Shown here piece after piece: positions 10,301 to 20,244 of a DNA stretch of 20,753 nucleotides (position 1 is its first letter; each line of letters starts with the position of its first letter). The notes under the pieces were generated by a model. The model was not told the DNA's origin, made no database searches, and saw only the letters and a program-made list of their open reading frames with translations. A program made the translations under genes and the position numbers. The stretch comes from Didymodactylos carnosus (Eukaryota > Rotifera > Eurotatoria > Philodinida > Philodinidae), in assembly GCA_905250885.1 (NCBI GenBank), contig CAJNOQ010003291.1, positions 1 through 20,753 on the forward strand. The letters are read 5' to 3'.

Positions 10301-12958
10301 AGACCTGAGTATTGGATAGCTGTACTAAAATTTTCAGTCCGCTCGCTTGTAAAGACCTTGAGGATAAAAGATTTCTTTTATCCACACACACACATCTTTT
10401 ATCCGTTTTGAAGGATAAAAGATGTGGTCAAACATGCCTTCGCACAGTCTCTCCCTTTAGGAATGCTTCACGGCCTTATCGGATACGTCTAGTTCGGCAG
10501 CGTCTATGTCGATCAGCATCCAGGCTAATTCGAAAACGTTCATCAGATCTGTTCTACTTTCAATGAAAGTTCATGTTATCACAAAATCTGTAATTACTCC
10601 CCCTTCAACGCTTGTAGGTGGTGTCTTCAAGCTATCTGCTTGGAACACTGCTTTGTTAGCCATCATATTCATTAGTCGAACTGTCAGATCTTTTATGTGT
10701 GTAACCAAGTCTATGTGAAAATAAAATGAAAACCTCTTTCATTACCTATACGAACGAAAAATTCAACAGCTCAAGGTCTTTACAAGCGAGCGGACTGAAA
10801 ATTTTGGTACAGCTATCCAATACGCAGGTCTATTTGTGAAAACGTTTCGGTTACGAAATACCTTACAGAGAGTGAAAAAGAAAAAAATCTGTTAAACATT
10901 AGTTATTGTTATGCAGAGAGTAAAAATTTGATATCTCGACAAGAAAGAACGGTAGGCACGAAATGGTTTTAGGTTTTTCTAGTTTCATCAAAGTTTTCAT
11001 GTGGTCAAAAGATGAGGTCAAAATCAGACAGTTGGAGACCGTCCCTCGTGAGGTATTAGTCTCTCAAGCTTTCTCTCGTTGATGTTTTTTGAGTTGGATA
11101 TGTTGTATATTTGTTGTGGTCAATACTCGAATTCCAGATACAGTAATGTCTTTTATGTTTGCGTTTTACTTTGTAATCTTGGAAATCTCAGTTTTTCATC
11201 ATTTTCACCTGTTATAGAGAAGATAAATGACGATGACTTTCTAATCGAAGTTTTGTTCGTTAAAGGAAATTAAACCTCTCCTGTTTTCATGCGTTGCGTT
11301 GTCATTTTAGACGTTGAGTGTATTGGTTCTGAGTAGGTAGGTAAAAGTATAGTAAAAATAAAGCGCTATCAGATTTTATTTATGTCTTTTTAAAACTAAA
11401 AATTTCCATTCAATGAGAATATGTGATGTGCGATGGTAAACAGGTAGATGAAAAAAAAAGTCATGAATTCGAAATAAACCAAAGATTTTTCTTTCAAATT
11501 TTTTTTTAAATATCATACTAAATTGATTTGTCCGTATACTGATCGAATCTAAATTGAGTTATTACGATAATATGTCTATTTGAGTACAGCTAATCAAATG
11601 TATAAAGGTAAAATAAAAAAAAACGAAGCAGAATCAAGATTCAAAAAAATAAGTATAGGCAATATGTTTGTGAATGACATAACAAAAATGTAATTCAAAA
11701 AATCTTTTTTTTTTCCTATGAATGTTTTAGCTAAAAGAGACTTCCTGTATAATTTAGACTCATCAGTGAGTTTGAAACAACCGTTCATTCTGATCTATCC
11801 AAATAATAAACTTAATAAGCATTGTTTGGCTCATCCCTAGAATATATCTGTAAGAAAATTAAAACAGAGCAGAATGAGTATATTATTTGTAGAAAAAAAG
11901 CTTTAATGATTTTTTTTTTACGGAACTAAAAATATTTCATGACAAGAATATCAGCAAGACTCAAACAAACGAACGAAGTAGATAATCGAGAATGTATCCG
12001 TTGTTTTTTTTCTCCTATATTAGATATTCTGTTTTTTTTATAAATAAAAATGATCATGACCATCTGATGCCTTTATTTTTATTTTGTTTTTCTATTCTTT
12101 CGTCTTTCTTATTCCACTCTATAGTATTCTATCATTATTGATAAAGCGAAAAAAAGTTTCTTTTGTTATTCTGTCACAAAGATCTCATCTTACTTTTTCG
12201 CTACAGTTGCAACAAAGCGGTTAACTCTTCAAAAGAAAAAGAAAATGTTTTCAGAACATAGTTTTCAGAATAAAGCAGTAGTACAATGAACAATAACTTT
12301 TTTCTAAATTCATACTGTTTCTACTGAGAAAATTTATTTAATCTCTCTTCTCATTTTCAGATCCTCGCGACATCCCTGCTTATACTCTATTATTCCACGG
12401 ATTTATTAATTCTGGTTGTATATAGATTTTTGGATGTACTAGATCACATCGTCATTTTTAAGTAGTCTTTTTTCCTGTGTTTCTAACCACAGTTAGAACA
12501 AAGAAACAATAGTCAACATAGCTTAAATCTTCAAAAGACTCCGTTTAGTATAGTAAAATTATGGGGTTAGGTTATTATTTCCAAAGATTGCGACTAAATT
12601 TGTCTAGTGTATGTGTTTTTCCCTTCTAACCATGTTAAAATCAATCAATCATCTAAAAAAGAACAACAAAGCAAGAAAGAAAATAAATGAAGAGTAATTT
12701 ACATTCAATGGAATGACTACTAATCAGCTTCAATGAGATAAAATAGAAGAAAAATCTTTCTTTAGGATATCACTGGCTTTTTAGTGTCTTATTGAATATT
12801 TCTAAGATGCAATTTTGACCCGATAATGTCTGCTATCTATTTAATTTTCTCTCATATATTTTACTTACTGTGAGCTCACACAAAGGAAAAATTTTTAGAT
12901 TGCTGCTGATTTGATTTCTTTCTCCATCAATTTTTACAGATTCTCTGACGATGATGGC

Positions 12959-12997
<39 letters not shown>

Positions 12998-15786
12998 ACT
13001 CAGCACAAAAAGAAAAACACGAACAAAAGAAAAATTGTCGAAACCTCTCTCTCTCTATATATACGATGGTGGATGAGGCGGGTGAGGAATAAATAAATTT
13101 CAAACGATCTTTTTTACTTTTATGTGTATGTCCCACTCTGTACAGATTTGTAAAAAATATGCGGGTTTATCGACAAAAATTTTCACAAGGATTCATTAAA
13201 GTCAAAACATTATTTTCCTATTAAAATAAGGAATTCATCTTTTAGTTGTGTGTCACTTTATTGTTATAAAGTGTCGATGAAAATATACGGTATTTTTTAT
13301 TTCAGTGTATATAATCTATAATGTAGTTGTAAGTTATTTTCTTTTTTTTTTTTAAATAGAAAAAACAGAGAAAAGAAAATACAACGAACCAGAATATATA
13401 ATTATAAAAATAATATTAACAGTAATAATAACGTAGAAAAGTAACGTGTCTGTGTAAGAGAAAAGGCAGCACTGAAATGTAAGTTAGAACAGTGTTGCAT
13501 TTTTTATTATCAAAACATAAACTTACATTTTTTTTTCAGTTTAATACAGAAAGTGAGATCTCTTTTGTTTTATAAATCTCCCTTATCTTTCTTAGAAACA
13601 TTGAAGTAAAGAATATACTGAATGGTCAGAGAATAAGATGGTATTTGTATTCTTTTTCCTAATGTCTTTGCTGTTCACAATAAATTGAACTTAACACATG
13701 ATAGTCTAATATTTGACTGTTAGAAATTCTATTGTGTTCAATGCATTGTGGAAAGTCATGTCTCATGTCGTCTCTGCTATTAGATGACATGTCGGACAAA
13801 TTTGTTTGATCAACAACTAAATACACCTATAAAATGATGCATAATTTAAATAATTTCGTCACATTAGACGGATTTATTCATTTTATCTTGGCATGATAGA
13901 TAGTTCTAGGCGATTTTTATTTTGTATGCGATGCGGCATTGCTTGATGTAAATTTTGCTATGTAATGTTAGATGAGTAGTTCTGAAGAACTAGTGAAACA
14001 GAACTTCTTTTGAAACAGCATCTACCGCAAACAATGAGAGAAAGAAGAGAAAAAGAGAAAGAACGTAATAGGTGATACATGCACACAATTGGTATTCGAG
14101 ATCATATATCACACTCCTTTCGTTTTCTCTCTGATAGATAGATGAAGTAAAGAAAAGCCCTTCACTGGCACTTTACTATAAAAGGAACAGAAGAGAAATA
14201 ATAATGACAACACGAATGACAACATCATCATTAAAGCAATTACGTCGCTGAATCTTACTTTTTTATGTATATACCGAAGAGGTGGTTTTGTTTTAAAAAA
14301 ATGCATTTGTGTTTTGTTCTCTTTTGTTTCCTTGACGTATACGCGTTACTTTATCATCATAATCATCTAACTACACATGTGTAAAAAACACACACATAGT
14401 CATGACAAATTTATGGAAAAAAGAAAGAAATAACTAATAACAAACTGGATACTGAATGATTCATACAAATAAGACGCTAATGAACCTTTGCTTTTCTTTT
14501 TCCGTTTATTTTGGGAATATCTCGGGTTTTTTTTCACTCATTCTCCTTCTCTGTTGCTCATTATAAAATATCGAAAATTGTAATTAAACGTCACTGTCGT
14601 TGCATGTGCTTGTTTGAGGTGATGTTTTTCAATTTGTTCATTATAGACTATTTCATTACAAAGAGTATAGTTTATTTTTTCCTTCTACTTGCATTTTTTA
14701 GTTGAAGATACCTCAACCATGAACAATGATACGATAAACAACTTGTCCTCATCAAATAATCGTTCATTATCCAATCGGTATTATCCATTACAAAATTTTT
14801 CATCATCTCACAATCAGTTCGGCACAATTGGAAGTCAATTAACATCCGTGTTAAATTTACCACGTCAACAACAGCAACAAAAATCAATCGTCTTACCAAT
14901 ACATAAATCAGTATATCATTCGAATAATTCATCAAAATGTTTGTCACCCGTACATTGCCCTCAGCAACATCAAAAGGTACAGGACGCAGTTGAATCTCCA
15001 ACGACAAAACATTCATCTGTTCCAACTTCACAGAATCCATCATTTGAATGTGTATGGAACTGGATATTATTTTCACCAGCATACTATCCACAGTATTATA
15101 GTCCACACCAATGTAAACCTAACGATTCTTCTTCTATAACATATTCGAATACAGAAGAAAATGATTTAATCTCATGGTTATTAAATAGTGATGAAGATAT
15201 ATCGTCTTCTACTGATATTACTGATACGCCTTCTGATGATGAATCATCTACATCGGAATTAATTGCTCGTCATCGATGTACATCGCCAACAAGATCCGAT
15301 TCAGATGATGGTTATATATCGTCATCTGATCAAGGGTCAAATTCGTTAATTTATTCGTCTTGTGAACTAATAAAAGATGAAGAAAAATCACTGAAAATTA
15401 ATCAGAGTAATGTTGTCAGTTCTCAAGAGCCACTGTTACTTACACCTCTCAAAAAAGCTCCCTTGTCATATGCGGCAACCGTTAGTTCGTCAAAACCAAA
15501 TGTAATTTTAAATAAATTCGCTACATCACCCAAAAAGCCCACGGTAACGGAAACAGCGGATAATATTCTGGCTTTGCGTTCACCAACTCCAACAACATCA
15601 TTGCAAAAGCCAAAATTATTTTTTGTTGCACCCCGTTTTGAACGTTTATATCAACAAAAAGAGAGAACAAATAATACACCATCGTCTTCAGCAAATAATA
15701 AAACGCGTACATACAATCAACAAACGGTAACAACAACAACGACTGTACATTCAAATCATTCGCTAACAATAACAAAACGTCGTTGA
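7309..15786 (+). CDS. Unrecognised 421-residue low-complexity protein, two exons (7309-7489, 14702-15786)
   Basis: Exon 1 runs from ATG 7309 to 7489 and ends phase 1 at a consensus GTAAGT donor. Exon 2 opens at 14702 after a T-rich acceptor ending TTTTTTAG, also phase 1 (the split codon gives Val61), and ends at TGA 15784-15786. Residues 1-60 are rich in Tyr, Asn and Ile. Further features: a Gln run near 116-120; an aromatic patch WNWILFSPAYYPQYYSP (about 179-195); an acidic Ser/Asp stretch with SDEDISSSTD and PSDDESSTSE (about 223-246) and RSDSDDGYISSSDQG (about 258-272); a basic patch TPLKKAPLSYAATVSS (about 308-323); a conserved-looking segment KLFFVAPRFERLYQQKER (about 365-382); a Thr run and a basic C-terminus. 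No signal peptide, membrane segment or enzymatic domain is visible. It is probably an intrinsically disordered regulatory or scaffold protein with many possible phosphorylation sites (inference). The intron is 7.2 kb; extra exons inside it are possible. Confidence 0.75.
7690..8283. repeat. Long imperfect inverted repeat (foldback or MITE-like)
   Basis: The left arm (about 7690-7990) is the imperfect reverse complement of the right arm (about 8015-8283), around a 24-nt loop at 7991-8014. The inner parts pair best, for example GGTGCTAATGAATTTTCC (from 7944) against its complement near 8044-8061. The left arm has an extra segment near 7738-7770. An open frame at 7645-7830 falls in the left arm and is probably incidental. 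Outer ends and target-site duplications could not be fixed. No transposase is encoded, so a non-autonomous DNA element is the likeliest class. Confidence 0.8.
9282..9473 (-). pseudogene. Possible decayed coding remnant, minus strand
   Basis: A stop-free minus-strand frame of 63 codons begins with TTG rather than ATG and includes GEVTQKAEIPDLLLPSRAP. Its composition is more protein-like than the AT-rich frames around it. I recognise no domain. Together with the frame at 9803-10060 and the pieces inside 10430-10760, all on the same strand, it may belong to one degraded gene or transposable element. Confidence 0.2.
9800..10060 (-). pseudogene. Possible decayed coding remnant, 86 codons, minus strand
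   Basis: The minus strand is open for 86 codons between stops at 10063-10061 and 9802-9800. It includes LPVIFSEKSTLICSQWITIT and LVSWSENRRSVLGKINDLIR. There is no ATG except near the end, so it is not an intact gene. The first segment faintly resembles the catalytic-strand context of Tc1/mariner transposases (FS-D/E-x-S), but that is too weak to assign. GC content is locally higher than in its surroundings. Confidence 0.25.
10165..11051. repeat. Composite inverted-repeat element with a 0.4-kb interior
   Basis: The left arm (about 10165-10362) is the imperfect reverse complement of the right arm (about 10771-11051). Near-identical pieces include CTTGTAAAGACCTTGAG (from 10346) and GACCTCATCTTTTGACCACA, each found again in reverse on the right. 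The right arm carries about 100 nt of extra sequence near 10860-10965. The interior (10363-10770) begins with nested short hairpins built from GGATAAAAGAT (10363-10425). On the minus strand it also holds coding-like pieces, among them DLVTHIKDLTVRLMNMMANK and LMNVFELAWMLIDIDAAELD, the first directly after a splice-acceptor-like sequence. This structure suggests a non-autonomous DNA element that may have captured a gene fragment; that reading is inference. Confidence 0.7.
12361..12414 (+). other. Candidate 54-nt cassette exon inside the long intron
   Basis: A very good acceptor (TTTAATCTCTCTTCTCATTTTCAG) precedes 12361. Entered in phase 1 like exon 2, the reading is DPRDIPAYTLLFHGFINS, after which GTTGTA could serve as a weak donor at 12415. 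A 54-nt exon leaving in phase 1 would join exon 2 in frame. Without that donor the frame reaches TAG at 12423-12425, making an alternative short C-terminus. The acceptor is strong; the donor is not. Confidence 0.3.
12959..12997. repeat. GAT trinucleotide microsatellite, 13 units
   Basis: Thirteen uninterrupted GAT copies, with imperfect units just upstream. Frames across it encode poly-Asp on the plus strand and poly-His on the minus strand; both are by-products of the repeat. Likely polymorphic in length. Confidence 0.95.
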
Positions 15787-15886
15787 TAAACTTCTTCTCA
15801 TTATTATTACTATCAGTGGAAATAATTCTATGTTTATTGCCATTATATTTGGTACCGAACCAATTTTATATTGTTTAAATACAAGA

Positions 15887-15892
15887 AATAAA
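15887..15892 (+). terminator. Polyadenylation signal AATAAA of the unknown gene
   Basis: A canonical AATAAA sits about 100 nt after the TGA at 15784-15786, a normal distance for a short 3' untranslated region. No other AATAAA was noticed closer to the stop. Confidence 0.6.
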
Positions 15893-18444
15893 CTATACTG
15901 AACGATCTTTTTGTCTTTGGTACTATTTTTTGTTGTTGTTCTTTGCCAATGAAACCTCTTTTTGTTTTCATTTCATGTAATCTATTAATATCAATTTGTT
16001 TTCCTTGCGTTATTTTTTTCCTCTTCACATTTGTTGTTGTATTAGGAGTCAGTTATTGTCTTTAAATGGTGATTATGTTTCTTTCTGTTTATTAGCTACC
16101 TGTTGTTTCTTAAGTATATAATTTAGTAGAAAGAAACTAACATGGATTCAGCTAAACATAAACATCGAATACAAAGCACATTCGACACCATAACGGCATG
16201 ATATATCGAAGTAAAGACTAGTGGTGTTAAAGCGAACTTTTTATTATACAATATTGTTGATATATTTTTTTGAATTAACTACAACAAAACGATTTAATTA
16301 ATATTTCTGTTCTTCTTGAATATTTTTAGTTTTTATCCTGATACCTTTTTTGTGTGAGAAACTTTTTGGATAACTGTTGAATTGTTTACCAAAGCAACAT
16401 ACGAGAAACAGCTGATTGTATATAATCGATTAGCCTGAACACAAGTTCGTTTTGAGAATTATTTGAAAACGGTAGAATAAACTAATTTCTGTTAGTCTTC
16501 GAAAACTGCCTGCACAAAGTCGTTCCTTCACAATTTTTCAATTGCTTCATTTGGTGTAACTGGAAAGAGACATTTTTTGTAGTTAATGAGCGAGACCGAA
16601 GGATTCTCATCAAGTACAGCAGATTGATGATCATGTTTACCTATATAAGAATTCCTAACTATACTCATTAACTTGATCCAAAAACCGATTTTTACTGGAG
16701 AGCTAACTACGAAGGAATGACTGACAGTTATCCGAAACTTTTAAATCGCCTCACAGAAATTTGTTTCTTCTACTTACCTGTGAAAAATTAGGAAAAATGA
16801 TTACAATCAAGCGAGTTATTCTAATGAGAAATTCAAGAATGAACAAAGTTCGTCCAATTATTTTGCTCTAATAGCTATGTTTCAACATGCTCTTGATGAA
16901 ATGTGTTTTTCGATGAAAACAGACGATAAACATCACGGAAAGTTTAAAACTATGTCGTTATCTAAGACCAAAACACTACTCACGGAAAGTAATGTCGACC
17001 CAAGTTGGACATTGGACTGACTAGCACACATAAATACATTTAAAGAAAAAAGTTTTTGAAACATGACTTCTTGTCCCATTTACTCTGAAAATCGAGTGTT
17101 CACAAACCAGTCAGTTGTCGTCCGTTCATCCATCAATTTTTACAGGTGTTCTCTCTAACTGAAATATCAACTTTTCTTACTTTAAGATTTAGGGTGAACC
17201 TTTCAAAACTGTCGTATAACCCATATACTGTTTTATAAATCTAATTAAAGAACCTTTACAGCATTACTCTATGGTTTCGATACAAGTTTTACGAAAAGAA
17301 ATTAAACTTTTACTAAAATGAGAGTAGCCGAAGCAGGCGGGAAAAATTATTTTGGATGAAAACTTAATCTATTTAAGTAAGAAACAGAATAACACCGTAA
17401 ACATTGTTTTGTACATTTTCGTCGTCTGATAGAATTTTTTTACCATAATATCAACATATTACTCAACTTGATATTGAAAGTGTTTTTAAGGATCTACATC
17501 TTTTATTTTTCTTCTGTCATGTTTTTTCGTTTTGGATAGCGGGAACTCATAACGTATGCTGTGGGAAGGTGATTTTAATCAGAACGGAGTCTACATCGAA
17601 CAAACTACATACATATACTTAACGCAGTGAATGTAGAAAAAAAATCATCAAACTATTAGTTACAAAATTATGATTTATTTATCACGGCCAATAGAATAAA
17701 AATTACATCGTCTAAATAATAAAACCTTGATTAGGTAGAATTCATACAAAACACTTATTAGTTTAGACCTTAAGGTCTAAAAGTGAAACTTCTCTGTGCG
17801 ATCAGTTGGAATATAACATGTTTTCCAACAAGATGATCGATAAAAGGTACTATACTATTTGTTATACGTAGTGGTACAGCTTCGAAGTATTAAGTGCTTA
17901 TCAGTCTAAGAATATATTACCATGTCTTTCTTGGTGTGTGTGTATGTTTGAAGGGAATTGGTATTGAAAGGTGACATATATATCTATTCTACATCTACAT
18001 TTAACCCTCTTTCGGCATACTATCAACCTTGCGGTATGTGATGAACAATTATAATTATATTCAGTATTGACTAAAACTTGTTATGATCCCTTTTCCTACA
18101 CGATATGATGGCCTCTCATTAAATTGCTACAAATTCTAGTATTTGGTTATTAGTCAAACGAGTGTATCTGGTTGTATTTCAATCGAATATTTCTCTATGT
18201 TATTCCAATGTTTTATGATTGATTAACAGCGTGTACTGCGACTGAACGAGCATGGATTGTTCAGAAAGGAACTAAATTCAACAAACTAGAGAGTGTAAAA
18301 GTTGCAAAATTCATGTTATGTGGAATATTATTAGTCGTGTTGACTATTCACGAGATATTCAGCCGTCATGTTATCAGTGATCTACAACTCACCGGTCAGT
18401 AATGGTGTATAATGACATTTGGTCGATATTGGTTTTCGCTGTAT
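15893..18444. other. Convergent intergenic region, no gene seen
   Basis: About 2.5 kb of AT-rich sequence between the 3' end of the unknown gene and the weak coding-like stretches before the SOD gene. I found no long open frame with protein-like composition, no RNA gene and no clear repeat apart from the short palindrome near 17770. Confidence 0.6.
17762..17781. repeat. Perfect 20-bp palindrome
   Basis: TTTAGACCTTAAGGTCTAAA reads the same on both strands with no spacer. Perfect symmetry of this length could be a dimeric protein-binding site, a remnant of an inverted repeat, or chance. No gene start is nearby. Confidence 0.6.
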
Positions 18445-18446
18445 GA

Positions 18447-18683
18447 AATGGAAACAAACTTATTTCATTTGATTACACCATTTTTCCACAATTTAATATC
18501 GACCTGTGTGTTTCTTGCCAGGCTGATTCGACGAAATCCACGTCGTCTCTCGCCACACAAATGTATGGCGCTGTACTAACGGACCACATTCACTTGTATA
18601 AACCATTTATTGCTAGTCCCATCATCCTCGAATTACCTCGTATTATCTTTACATTTTCATTAGCTTGCATTAAATATTCATGA
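18447..18683 (+). other. Weak coding-like stretch, possible terminal exon
   Basis: A plus-strand frame is open from 18447 to TGA 18681-18683. Inside it an acceptor-like TGTTTCTTGCCAG ends at 18521, after which 53 codons follow, beginning ADSTKSTSSLATQMYGAVLT. The part from 18520 to 18600 is less AT-rich than its surroundings. No upstream exon or homology was recognised, so this may be an exon of an unseen gene, a remnant or chance. Confidence 0.18.
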
Positions 18684-18744
18684 GAGAAATACGTCTCTCT
18701 TATAGGTTATCTTATCAGGTTTCACCCATTGATGTGCACACTCT

Positions 18745-18928
18745 TCATGTTTGTTTTCCCATGGCCCGTTTATAAGCCTTTTCAAAAGCCGAGCTGATGT
18801 CATGCATTGATTTTTCAAAATGTTCAGATCTTTCTACCTTCTTCCCCTGATCACTCCTTGTTGTACCGACATGTTGGTGAACATCCCTTCCACTTTCTTC
18901 CGAATCCTGCACGTTTGTAAAGTACGCA
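18745..18928 (-). other. Candidate terminal exon downstream of SOD
   Basis: On the minus strand, 61 codons follow a possible acceptor (GTGGACAG, AG at 18930-18929) and end in TGA (18747-18745). The peptide is hydrophilic, includes YFTNVQDSEESGRDVHQHVG, and ends with a helix-like HFEKSMHDISSAFEKAYKRA. GC is locally raised. Its entry phase (2) equals that of SOD intron 3, so it could be an alternative 3' exon of SOD, or the last exon of the NHL gene by an unseen path. A stronger acceptor 13 nt upstream would hit an in-frame TGA. Function unknown. Confidence 0.3.
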
Positions 18929-18944
18929 CTGTCCACTCACGCTG

Positions 18945-18950
18945 TTTATT
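18945..18950 (-). terminator. Possible polyadenylation signal for SOD
   Basis: AATAAA on the minus strand about 150 nt after the SOD stop codon (19106-19104). It is the first canonical signal I noticed on that strand downstream of SOD. If used, the 3' untranslated region would end near 18930. Confidence 0.45.
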
Positions 18951-19103
18951 TATCAAAAATATAGAAGAAAAAAAAATAACATGGGAAAAACGAGTAGGTC
19001 TACTCAGGTAAATCAGACAGGAAAAAAGCTTAACAAAACAAGTTCACACAATCTGGAAAGTAGAACCTTCTGTTCACTATAATGTTTCATTTGTTGTGTA
19101 CCA

Positions 19104-20209
19104 TTAATTGTGACTGGGTGGTGTTTTTTCATCAGGTAAACGTCCCGTTGGATTTTTAATACCCACGATTCCACAAGCAAGTCGATCGCCGGAATTACTA
19201 AAATCAAAATTGAAAACATCGCATCCGTGCTCGATTCTAGAATATTATCGCTGGCTTGTTTGAGAAAACTGAATAACTGGTGGGAACAATGCTATTTTCG
19301 GGCAAAATGTCGATTTTTCATATGGGACTTTCTTTTCTTGATACAGTACTATCCATTCTTTCAATCTCGCTCTGAAACGATCCTGCTTCAATTAGCTTCA
19401 GTAAATGTACAGAGAGGTTTGAATTTTATTCATCTTGTATGCTCGGCGGCCTTCTTTTTCTCGAGAGTACTCAGAACCCGGTCAAAATCAACAGATTTTT
19501 GGTTGTGGAAACTTGATAACCTGCTGCATTAAAACATCACAAATAAATTCTATATATTAAAACTAGAGTCTCATATCAGTTTTGAAAATTCATTTTTATG
19601 ATTCTTACCCAGTACTTCTGCTTCCTTCATTATCAGAGAGTCCAAGATCGTCCATCTTGGCATGAACAACAATCGATCGACCTTGAAATTGAACAGAAAC
19701 TTACGCTTATAGCAAACGTGTCGATAAAAACCACAAGCTTACCTATCCAGCCTTCATGTCCGAAGAGTTCTGCATCATGGATGACGAGATGTATTCGACC
19801 AACGCCCTCTGCATCTGTCCGAACATTCCCGAGATCTCCTGGATGACGAACTGTACTGTTCTCACTACCGTGGTTGACGTTGCGGGGGTTGAAATGCTCG
19901 CCAGCCGATACACACCCATTGGACAAATCTCCACTTTCGTGAACATGCAAACCATGTTGAGACTTTCTTTTTAAATTATAAATCGTTCCTTCAATAATTA
20001 AAGGTGAACCTACAAACAAAAGAGAGGCGGTGAAATATTACAATCTCTAACTGGCTAGTGTTCCTTATACCTGACTGTTTTTGAGTGATTTGAATTTCAC
20101 CGTGGACTTGAGAACCATTATCAGATGAGAGAACGGCAACAGCAGTAACTGAATAACCGGTAAAATAAAGATAGAAAATCAAGTAGATTGTATGCCAAAT
20201 AGGACTCAT
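19104..20209 (-). CDS. Secreted (extracellular-type) Cu/Zn superoxide dismutase, 4 exons, complete
   Basis: It converts superoxide to oxygen and hydrogen peroxide, probably outside the cell. Exons on the minus strand are 20209-20071, 20009-19743, 19681-19609 and 19197-19104 (stop TAA), totalling 190 residues. Introns are 61, 61 and 411 nt, GT-AG, in phases 1, 1 and 2, all consistent. Residues 1-23 form a hydrophobic signal peptide (MSPIWHTIYLIFYLYF, then GYSVTA). The SOD fold runs from VAVLSSDNG to ACGIVGI. Copper ligands are His68, His70, His85 and His142; zinc ligands are His85, His93, His102 and Asp105; the disulfide pair is Cys79 and Cys168; the active-site arginine is Arg165. Family signatures HGLHVHESGDLSNGC, HFNP, RHPGDLGNV and GDRLACG are all present. 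The C-terminus extends about 17 residues past GIVGIK with a Pro/Lys/His-rich tail. Length suits a secreted SOD. The 5' neighbour on the same strand is the NHL gene, only 36 nt away, and the frame is continuous with it. Confidence 0.95.
19198..19608 (-). other. SOD intron 3, 411 nt
   Basis: Donor GTAAGA and acceptor TTTTGATTTTAG frame it, in phase 2. It is much longer than introns 1 and 2 (61 nt each). A 101-codon GTG-started frame on the opposite strand (19227-19532) lies entirely inside it; its composition is Phe/Leu/Trp-rich and shows no domain, so I do not call it a gene. Confidence 0.7.
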
Positions 20210-20244
20210 TCCCAAGACTCCAAAAAGTGAATAAGCGTACTTAC

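Larger units (their letters stand above)
7490..14701 (+). other. 7.2-kb phase-1 intron of the unknown gene
   Basis: It is bounded by GTAAGT at 7490 and by an AG at 14700-14701 behind a long T-rich tract. It is over a hundred times longer than the shortest introns in this window (59-61 nt). It contains two foldback-type inverted repeats, decayed coding-like frames on the minus strand, a GAT microsatellite and a possible cassette exon, each listed separately. The stretches 8420-9280, 11060-12340 and 13000-14640 show only AT-rich sequence with homopolymer runs, and I see nothing else in them. Confidence 0.7.

Noticed and set aside
12911-13136. Overlapping frames on both strands with long Asp or His runs
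   Set aside because: They are created by the GAT microsatellite and have no other support.
14672-15106. 144-codon minus-strand frame
   Set aside because: It is the antisense shadow of exon 2 of the unknown gene, whose sense frame is longer and has clean boundaries.
15552-15587. Possible PABP-binding PAM2 motif in the unknown protein (ILNKFATSPKKP region)
   Set aside because: The Leu-Asn and Ala positions fit but the essential Phe is replaced by Pro, so I do not call it.
19227-19532. 101-codon plus-strand frame opposite SOD
   Set aside because: It starts with GTG, lies wholly inside SOD intron 3, is Phe/Leu/Trp-rich and shows no domain.
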